Shown here piece after piece: positions 4,755-8,937 of a DNA stretch of 8,937 bases. Position 1 is the first letter of the stretch, and each line of letters opens with the position of its first letter. The stretch comes from an uncultured Clostridia bacterium (lineage in GTDB: Bacteria; Bacillota; Clostridia; Christensenellales; Borkfalkiaceae). Made by a program: the position numbers and the translations under genes. The stretch lies in assembly GCA_934247855.1 (NCBI GenBank), contig CAKQKA010000066.1, positions 1 through 8,937 of the forward strand. Reading direction: 5' to 3'. The notes under the pieces were generated by a model. The model was not told where the DNA came from. It did not search any database and worked only from the letters and a program-made list of their open reading frames with translations.

Positions 4755-6770
4755 ATGTCCATAAACAAAAAGCATAAGCTAATAATATTGATCGCGACGG
4801 TTGCCGTGGTTTTATGTGCGCTTACGGCAGTATTGGTGTTCCTTTCTTGTAAAAGCGATAAAGGCAATTCTTCGTCTTCTTTGGTAGATTCATCGGATTC
4901 TTCCTCATCGTCATCGGTAGAAGTCGGTAAAAGTACGCAACTTTTGAAGCCGAAAAACGTTAGAGTGGAAAACGGCGTATTAAAATGGAATACGGTGAAA
5001 AACGCCGATTACTACATAATCAGTTACCTCGATAAAGAAATCGAAGTGGAAATTACTGAATTTTCCGTGGTAGAGATATTTAACAAACATGGGGAAATAT
5101 ATATTCGCATAGGCGCGGCTTCACGGCAAAACGATGTAAAAACTTCTGATTTTGCGGGGTGTTATCTTACAAATGAAAACGTCGGCGGCGGTGATTGGAC
5201 TCCCGGTCTGGAGTTTGCCCTTTTGCCTGAAGGTAATGGTTATAGTGTGAGTGCCGTGGACGCATTTAAGTGTAGCGGCGTAATAACTATTCCGTCTACA
5301 CATAACGGAAAACCCGTTACAAAAATTGCGGATAAAGCCTTTTATGCTGTAGAGATAACTATATCGGCTAAGATACTTTGCAATCCAAATATCACTGCGT
5401 TTGAAATTCCAAACACCATAACCGAAATTGGTGAGGAGGCGTTTTGCGGTTGTATAGGGGTTAAGGAAATGGTTATCCCTGAAAGTTGTGTTATCATAGG
5501 TAAAGGTGCGTTTGCGCAAATGACCGGACTTGAAGATATTACTTTTCCATCGGATTTGGAAGAGTTGCCGTCGAGAGCATTAGTCGGTTGTAAAATAAAG
5601 AACGTGAATTTACCGCAAAATCTTAAATCAATAGGCGGCAGCGCTTTTAGTGCTTGTTACGATTTAGAAACAATTGTATTACCTGATAGTCTTGAGGTGA
5701 TCGGTGAAAGAGCGTTCAACTCTTGTACGGCGTTGAAAAGCATTAAACTACCGACGCATTTGAAAGAAATCGGAGAGGAAGCTTTTACAAAAAGCGGAAT
5801 TGAGTTTGTTGAATTTCCGAATTCTCTTGAAACGATAGGTCGTAATGCCTTTAATCAATGCGAATCGCTGATCGGTGTGAGGATCAATGAAAACTTAAAC
5901 AATATTGGAACCTCTGTATTTGGCAGTTGCATAAGGCTTGCGGAAATAATAAACGAAAGCAGTGTCGATACAAAAACGCTTTTAGCTGATAAAACCGGGG
6001 CTATCACCGATAGATTACTTGTTAACAAAAATGGCGGCGCAAGCCAGATCAAGAAAGAAAACGGATTTTATATTTTTGATGGGAATGACGGAAAAACTCT
6101 TATTGCCCCGATAGATAAAAATATAGATAACGCAGTATTACCCGAGGGGGTTGCCGTTATACGGCGTAATGCGTTTTCTTATTGTAAAAATCTTAAATCG
6201 GTGCAGTATCCGTCAACGATAAAAACCGTAGAACAATACGCTTTCAGAGATTGCAATAAACTAAAGGAAATAAGCGCCGATGACGTAGCGGTTATATCTT
6301 CGGTCGAATATGAGGATTCGAGCGCGTTCGGCTCGAATCTTGATTTAGTTATCAAAGGTGAAAAAATTACCGAACTTGTAATCCCTGCAAGTATTAAAGA
6401 GATAAAAGACTATACTTTTAAGTGGTTTTCAAAGATAACAATCGTAAGATTTGACGGGGCGGTAACACTCGGAAAAGATTCTTTCGGTAAACAAGTTAAG
6501 TATGTTTACGTCAAAAATAAAGAATTGTTATCCGGGAATATAAAGGAAAGCGGACTTTTGAGTAGATTGGCAACTACATTGACATTGTTGATAGAAGAAG
6601 ATACATCGAAAGCATACTTTTATAACAAAGAAAGTTGGTGGTCGCGACTGAGCGATGAGCGAAAAGCTCCCGCAAGCGGAAAAACGGTGTATTATTACAG
6701 CGAAACGCAACCGACCACATCGGGTAACTACTGGTACTTTGATGGTAACGGCGCGGTTGCTGTATGGTAA
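4755..6770 (+). CDS. BspA-type leucine-rich-repeat surface lipoprotein
   Basis: The 671-residue product starts with a basic N-terminus and a hydrophobic helix ending in LVFLSC, with Cys32 as probable lipid-anchor site. A Ser-rich spacer (about 37-54) follows. Residues 63-122 look like a fibronectin type III-like domain (PKNVRVENGVLKWNTVKNA...). From about 152 to 400 there are tandem BspA/LRR_5 units of the form IP-x-TITEIGEEAF-x-GC-x-x-L-x-x-I-x-LP. A second LRR block covers about 437-576 (LPEGVAVIRRNAFSYC and similar). The C-terminus (about 646-671) has the SETQP...GNYWYFDGNGAVAVW ending common in Firmicutes LRR_5 proteins. Such proteins are thought to bind host or surface ligands; the partner here is unknown. 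It has its own promoter and is bracketed by the 194-bp repeats, whose second copy supplies its terminator. By eye it is somewhat more AT-rich than the flanking genes. Confidence 0.88.
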   Translation: MSINKKHKLIILIATVAVVLCALTAVLVFLSCKSDKGNSSSSLVDSSDSSSSSSVEVGKSTQLLKPKNVRVENGVLKWNTVKNADYYIISYLDKEIEVEITEFSVVEIFNKHGEIYIRIGAASRQNDVKTSDFAGCYLTNENVGGGDWTPGLEFALLPEGNGYSVSAVDAFKCSGVITIPSTHNGKPVTKIADKAFYAVEITISAKILCNPNITAFEIPNTITEIGEEAFCGCIGVKEMVIPESCVIIGKGAFAQMTGLEDITFPSDLEELPSRALVGCKIKNVNLPQNLKSIGGSAFSACYDLETIVLPDSLEVIGERAFNSCTALKSIKLPTHLKEIGEEAFTKSGIEFVEFPNSLETIGRNAFNQCESLIGVRINENLNNIGTSVFGSCIRLAEIINESSVDTKTLLADKTGAITDRLLVNKNGGASQIKKENGFYIFDGNDGKTLIAPIDKNIDNAVLPEGVAVIRRNAFSYCKNLKSVQYPSTIKTVEQYAFRDCNKLKEISADDVAVISSVEYEDSSAFGSNLDLVIKGEKITELVIPASIKEIKDYTFKWFSKITIVRFDGAVTLGKDSFGKQVKYVYVKNKELLSGNIKESGLLSRLATTLTLLIEEDTSKAYFYNKESWWSRLSDERKAPASGKTVYYYSETQPTTSGNYWYFDGNGAVAVW

Positions 6771-6789
6771 TTTTTGCGGCTTATATACG

Positions 6790-6846
6790 GCGCATTGCCG
6801 CGTTAACTGCCATCGTTGTACGACTATGATGACCGACAAGGTCTAT
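6790..6846 (+). repeat. 57-bp repeat, copy 1
   Basis: It matches 6872-6928 at 53 of 57 positions (offset 82). It contains a hairpin with arms CATCGT (6811-6816) and ATGATG (6826-6831, one G-U pair) around a 9-nt loop. It begins 20 nt after the LRR stop and shares a TTATATACGGCG flank with the TTATATACAGCG of the 194-bp repeat. Confidence 0.9.
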
Positions 6847-6871
6847 TTCATCCTTTTGCTGTATATCTACT

Positions 6872-6928
6872 GCGCATTGCTGCGTTTACTGCCATCGTTG
6901 TACGACTACGATGACCGATAAGGTCTAT
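6872..6928 (+). repeat. 57-bp repeat, copy 2
   Basis: Second copy of the block at 6790-6846. Its hairpin arms are perfect: CATCGT (6893-6898) and ACGATG (6908-6913) around the identical loop TGTACGACT. The 25 bases between the copies (6847-6871) show no feature of their own. Confidence 0.9.
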
Positions 6929-6947
6929 CGTAACCGTCCAACTCGTT

Positions 6948-6980
6948 GAGCCTTGCAATGCTTGTATCTATACCGCAAAA
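6948..6980 (+). repeat. 33-bp repeat, copy 1
   Basis: It matches 6996-7028 at 30 of 33 positions (period 48), with shared start GAGCCTTGCA and shared end CCGCAAAA. The weaker similarity continues for about 10 further bases into sequence resembling the start of the 194-bp repeat, so this may be a truncated relative of that element. Confidence 0.85.
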
Positions 6981-6995
6981 ATTTTTGCCCTTCGC

Positions 6996-7028
6996 GAGCC
7001 TTGCACTGCTTGTATCTAAGCCGCAAAA
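6996..7028 (+). repeat. 33-bp repeat, copy 2, running into the long repeat
   Basis: Second copy of 6948-6980. Its last 12 bases are the first bases of the long repeat copy B, so the long element may extend leftward here beyond what copy A retains. Confidence 0.85.
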
Positions 7029-7210
7029 GATTTTATCCTTATATACAGCGTCTGACATCGTTTCTGTTGGCGATTGCAGACTTGAATGATAACATATCGT
7101 CATGTTGAGCGTAGCGTAAGCGCAGTCGAAACATCCGGGCGCGTATGCGCCGCATATATTAAATGTTAATAAGGTTGAGCGTTGTTTACCGATAAATGCT
7201 CAGCCTTTTT
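7017..7210 (+). repeat. 194-bp direct repeat, copy B (after the LRR gene)
   Basis: This is the same element and orientation as 4456-4649 (offset 2561, 186 of 194 identical). The GC hairpin (7138-7151) and the terminator arms are unchanged. The differences fall outside those arms, mostly in the first 110 bases and in the terminator loop. It serves as the LRR gene's terminator region, about 250 nt after the stop. Confidence 0.95.
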
Positions 7211-7213
7211 TTT
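7171..7213 (+). terminator. intrinsic terminator within repeat copy B
   Basis: The same stem as in copy A (GGTTGAGC/GCTCAGCC) is followed by a longer T8 run (7206-7213). The loop has three substitutions relative to copy A while both arms are identical. Confidence 0.85.
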
Positions 7214-7319
7214 AAGCCAAAGCGTAACTTTTTTAATAAAACTACCAATCGGGAAATAATTGTTTTTTTTAGTTCGTCCAAATTTTTCGCAACAAGTTTT
7301 CTGTTTTTTTAAAAAACGC

Positions 7320-7348
7320 TTGACAATTTTAAATGACAAGAGTATACT
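7320..7348 (+). promoter_or_regulatory. sigma-A promoter of the XRE/DUF3169 cassette
   Basis: TTGACA (7320-7325), a 17-nt spacer and TATACT (7343-7348) give a near-consensus promoter. The start point would be about 7354-7356, inside the operator region. The AT-rich stretch before it (7214-7319) shows nothing else I can name. Confidence 0.85.
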
Positions 7349-7351
7349 GCA

Positions 7352-7393
7352 TTATGACAAATATAGTTGTCATAAGGACAAGTATGTTTGTCA
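7352..7393 (+). promoter_or_regulatory. two operator-like inverted repeats, 21 bp apart
   Basis: TTATGACAA (7352-7360) and TTGTCATAA (7367-7375) form a perfect 9-bp inverted repeat with a 6-nt spacer. A second site, GGACAA (7376-7381), 6 nt, TTGTCA (7388-7393), repeats the architecture exactly 21 bp downstream. A lone half-site TGACAA (7334-7339) lies 21 bp upstream, overlapping the promoter spacer. The position over the start point fits autorepression by the XRE protein encoded 15 nt downstream. Confidence 0.75.
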
Positions 7394-7407
7394 GTCGGAG
7401 GTGCTAA

Positions 7408-7617
7408 ATGGTTCTACGAAACCGATTAAAAGAGCGTAGAGCCGCACTGAACGTCAATCAGCAAGAAATGGGTACTTTATGCGGCGTATCGCGGCAGACG
7501 ATCAGTCTGATCGAGCGGGGCGATTACTCGCCGTCGGTTACTCTTGCCTTGACGATTGCAAAAGTGTGCGGCGTTACGGTAGAAGACGTGTTCTATTTAC
7601 AGGAGGAAACAAAATGA
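7408..7617 (+). CDS. small XRE-family transcriptional regulator (YozG-like)
   Basis: The 69-residue protein is essentially one Cro/C1-type helix-turn-helix domain. NRLKERRAALNVNQQEMGTL forms the first helices, CGVSRQTISLIERGDYSPS (25-43) is the turn and recognition helix, and IAKVCGVTVEDVFYL closes the fold. The SRQTIS-x-IE-x-G-x-YSPS signature is typical of compact stand-alone repressors in Firmicutes, often paired with a membrane protein of unknown role. GGAGG (7397-7401) lies 6 nt before the ATG. The stop overlaps the next gene's start in ATGA, so the two are translationally coupled. The two operator-like inverted repeats directly upstream suggest it represses its own operon. No effector domain is present, so what relieves repression is not visible; the partner membrane protein is a candidate. 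Confidence 0.9.
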   Translation: MVLRNRLKERRAALNVNQQEMGTLCGVSRQTISLIERGDYSPSVTLALTIAKVCGVTVEDVFYLQEETK

Positions 7618-8408
7618 AGAACGACGAAATCAGACAGGCGAATAAAAAAGCCTTGCCTAAATTTTTTCTTTTGATAATCGTAGGCGCGATTATCGGCGGT
7701 GTGCTCGGTATTATTCTCGTTTTTGCAGAAGTAACGGGAGATAGGGATAAGTTAGTTGACTTTATAAAAGACGCGAGCAGGTTTTTCGGGGCGTATATCG
7801 TTCCATGGGTTATGCTTGCTGTGGCGTTTATTTTTCCTGCTGTGGGCTTGCCGATTTACAACAGTGCAAAGAAACAGCTTGCTACCTGGGATGGTGAGGA
7901 TGACGACGTTTCGTCGGCGATCGATCGGAAGTTGTCTATCGCGCTTTGGGTTTCGAGCATAGTTCTTATTCTTTCGCTTTTCCTGCTTGCCGCGTCTTTT
8001 TACGGCATAAATTCTGTATCCGACGGCGCAAAAGGAAGCGGCTTGTTTTCAATCGGTTTTCTGATTACTATGATCGAAGAGATAATTTTACAACAAAAGT
8101 GCGTGGACGCTGCCAAACAAATGAACCCCGAAAAGAAAGCGTCTTTCTATGATGTGAGATTTCTGAAAAAGTGGAACGACGACTGTGATGAGGCGGAAAA
8201 AATCATTAACGGCAAATGCGCATATAAAGCCTTTTCCGTAACGAATATCGTTTGTACTTTTTTATCCGCTATACTTGCCGTTTGCGCGTCTTTACCCGGA
8301 GTTGGCTTTTTGCCTTCTCTTGCGGTGTGCTTTGTGTGGATAATCAATACTTCGGTGTACTATAAAGAAGCGATACGCTATTCCAGAGCAGGCAACAAAA
8401 TATCTTGA
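7614..8408 (+). CDS. DUF3169-family integral membrane protein
   Basis: The 264-residue protein has about six hydrophobic segments: roughly 17-38, 58-82, 106-130, 141-157, 208-226 and 229-248. It opens with a charged segment reading RQANKKALPKFF. The soluble stretch at about 165-205, with NPEKKASFYDVRFLKKWNDDCDEAE, matches my recollection of the DUF3169 family, whose function is unknown. The ATG at 7614 overlaps the preceding stop by 4 nt and has AGGAGG (7601-7606) 7 nt upstream, so upstream in-frame codons inside the regulator are not the start. Members of this family are commonly encoded next to small XRE regulators, as here. A role as sensor or effector for the regulator is inference only. 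A strong terminator follows about 100 nt after the stop, ending the two-gene operon. Confidence 0.85.
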   Translation: MKNDEIRQANKKALPKFFLLIIVGAIIGGVLGIILVFAEVTGDRDKLVDFIKDASRFFGAYIVPWVMLAVAFIFPAVGLPIYNSAKKQLATWDGEDDDVSSAIDRKLSIALWVSSIVLILSLFLLAASFYGINSVSDGAKGSGLFSIGFLITMIEEIILQQKCVDAAKQMNPEKKASFYDVRFLKKWNDDCDEAEKIINGKCAYKAFSVTNIVCTFLSAILAVCASLPGVGFLPSLAVCFVWIINTSVYYKEAIRYSRAGNKIS

Positions 8409-8441
8409 TTTCGGCAAACGGCAGGTAGAAAAATGGCGTAA

Positions 8442-8471
8442 TTTTCAGTTGAGTTAATTTTCGGTTGAGTT
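8442..8471 (+). repeat. short direct repeat after the membrane protein gene
   Basis: TTTTCAGTTGAGTT (8442-8455) and TTTTCGGTTGAGTT (8458-8471) differ at one base; a third GGTTGAGA lies at 8486. No function is evident. Confidence 0.6.
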
Positions 8472-8505
8472 TTTCTTAAATATTTGGTTGAGATAACATT
8501 ATTAT

Positions 8506-8545
8506 AATAAGGTTTGGTATTTTTTGATGCCGACCTTATTTTTTT
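8506..8545 (+). terminator. strong intrinsic terminator of the XRE/DUF3169 operon
   Basis: AATAAGGT (8506-8513) pairs exactly with ACCTTATT (8533-8540). An inner GGTA/TGCC stem extends it, and a T7 run (8539-8545) follows. Confidence 0.85.
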
Positions 8546-8742
8546 GTGCATTGCGGGGAAAAGTGAAAACGGTTTATAAAAACGGGAGGTAAAACGCAAA
8601 AGCAATCGGCTGCATACGCAAAAAGCCTGCTTATTAAAACTTTTTAATGCGTATGAAAAAAAATTTTTAACCAAAAATTCCGCATGATACGCCGATTTTT
8701 TGAACGGCGAAAAATTTTTTGTGATTTTTTTGCATAAAATCG
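8546..8742. other. AT-rich gap before hrcA with a long hairpin
   Basis: No gene is supported. CATACGC-AAAAAG (8613-8625) is complementary to CTTTTT (8640-8645) and GCGTATG (8649-8655), giving 7 + 6 bp with a 3-nt bulge and a 14-nt loop. A smaller hairpin, CGCCG/CGGCG, lies at 8690-8709. A ribosome-site-like GGGAGG at 8584-8589 has no suitable start codon after it. Confidence 0.55.
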
Positions 8743-8771
8743 TTGACAAAAGCAAATTATAGTTGTAGAAT
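8743..8771 (+). promoter_or_regulatory. sigma-A promoter of hrcA
   Basis: TTGACA (8743-8748), a 17-nt spacer and TAGAAT (8766-8771) form a strong vegetative promoter immediately ahead of the CIRCE element. Confidence 0.88.
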
Positions 8772-8772
8772 G

Positions 8773-8799
8773 TTAGCAGTCAAAAGGAAAGAGTGCTAA
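8773..8799 (+). promoter_or_regulatory. CIRCE operator (HrcA binding site)
   Basis: TTAGCAGTC (8773-8781), 9 nt, GAGTGCTAA (8791-8799) is the CIRCE inverted repeat with one mismatch in the left arm (consensus TTAGCACTC). It covers the transcription start region, so HrcA would repress its own operon at normal temperature. Confidence 0.95.
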
Positions 8800-8823
8800 C
8801 AATCTTTTAAGGGGTGTGCCAAA

Positions 8824-8937
8824 ATGGGATTATCCGAACGAAAGAAAAAAATATTGAAGATCGCGGTTGACAATTATATCGAAACCGCGTCGCCCGTATC
8901 GTCAAAGGCGATAGCGGAGCAGTACGGAGAGTGCATA
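8824..8937 (+). CDS. hrcA: heat-inducible transcription repressor HrcA (N-terminal 38 codons; truncated by window end)
   Basis: The visible product begins MGLSERKKKILKIAVDNYIE and continues with TASPVSSKAIAEQYGE. This matches the N-terminal winged-helix domain of HrcA, where LTERQ-x-ILK-x-IV-x-x-YIE-T-PV-SK is typical. HrcA binds CIRCE and represses chaperone operons; GroE helps keep it folded, so heat shock relieves repression. AAGGGG (8809-8814) precedes the ATG by 9 nt, and the CIRCE element with its promoter lies directly upstream, which confirms identity. In most Firmicutes hrcA is followed by grpE, dnaK and dnaJ, which would lie beyond the window. The C-terminal GAF-like and dimerisation regions are not visible. 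Confidence 0.95.
   Translation, partial: MGLSERKKKILKIAVDNYIETASPVSSKAIAEQYGECI

Noticed and set aside
6790..7028. Repeat cluster as a CRISPR array
   Set aside because: Only two copies of each of two different blocks, with unequal periods (82 and 48), imperfect identity and no cas genes nearby.
6906..7103. Minus-strand 65-codon frame with an internal FCG-x-DTS-x-ARL repeat
   Set aside because: It has no ribosome site, and its internal repeat is just the 33-bp DNA repeat, whose 48-bp period happens to be a multiple of three. It spans the boundary of a dispersed element.
7408..8408. XRE/membrane protein pair as a toxin-antitoxin module
   Set aside because: The membrane protein is large, with several spans and DUF3169 features, unlike small membrane toxins; a regulator-membrane protein operon explains it without toxicity.
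8378..8755. Minus-strand 125-codon frame after the DUF3169 gene
   Set aside because: It runs antisense through a terminator, an AT-rich gap and the hrcA -35 box, with a composition rich in Phe and Lys as expected from translated AT-rich spacer, and no family resemblance.

Overview
The window looks like chromosomal DNA of an endospore-forming Firmicute (Clostridia-like) of moderate GC content. The grounds are a SpoIIID sporulation regulator, SepF next to a YggS-family protein, a CIRCE-controlled hrcA, strong AGGAGG-type ribosome sites, consensus sigma-A promoters and two probable surface lipoproteins of types common in gut Firmicutes. Species cannot be named from the sequence.

Layout, left to right. 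(1) The C-terminal part of a polytopic membrane protein resembling an ABC exporter permease, then spoIIID on the same strand. (2) A convergent minus-strand pair, yggS then sepF; terminators for both directions lie between spoIIID and sepF. (3) A divergent plus-strand gene for a lipoprotein-type HtrA/trypsin-like protease with a PDZ domain. (4) A large BspA-type leucine-rich-repeat lipoprotein gene, bracketed by two copies of a 194-bp direct repeat (4456-4649 and 7017-7210, 186/194 identical by hand alignment). Each copy ends in a rho-independent terminator. The space after the LRR gene also holds two shorter duplicated blocks (57 bp and 33 bp). (5) A two-gene cassette: a 69-aa XRE-type repressor overlapping by 4 nt with a DUF3169-type membrane protein, driven by a consensus promoter with two operator-like inverted repeats spaced 21 bp apart. 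(6) A strong terminator, an AT-rich gap with a long hairpin, and the promoter, CIRCE operator and first 38 codons of hrcA, which runs off the window.

These genes do not form one pathway. Several are housekeeping or stress genes (sepF, yggS, hrcA, htrA), one is sporulation-specific, and the LRR gene with its flanking repeats looks like the most changeable part. The points most worth a second look are the repeat-bracketed LRR gene with its hairpin-containing repeats, the 21-bp-phased operator pair of the XRE/DUF3169 cassette, the apparently leaderless yggS promoter, and a candidate sigma-E promoter for spoIIID. I did not find clear evidence for a wholly new system.
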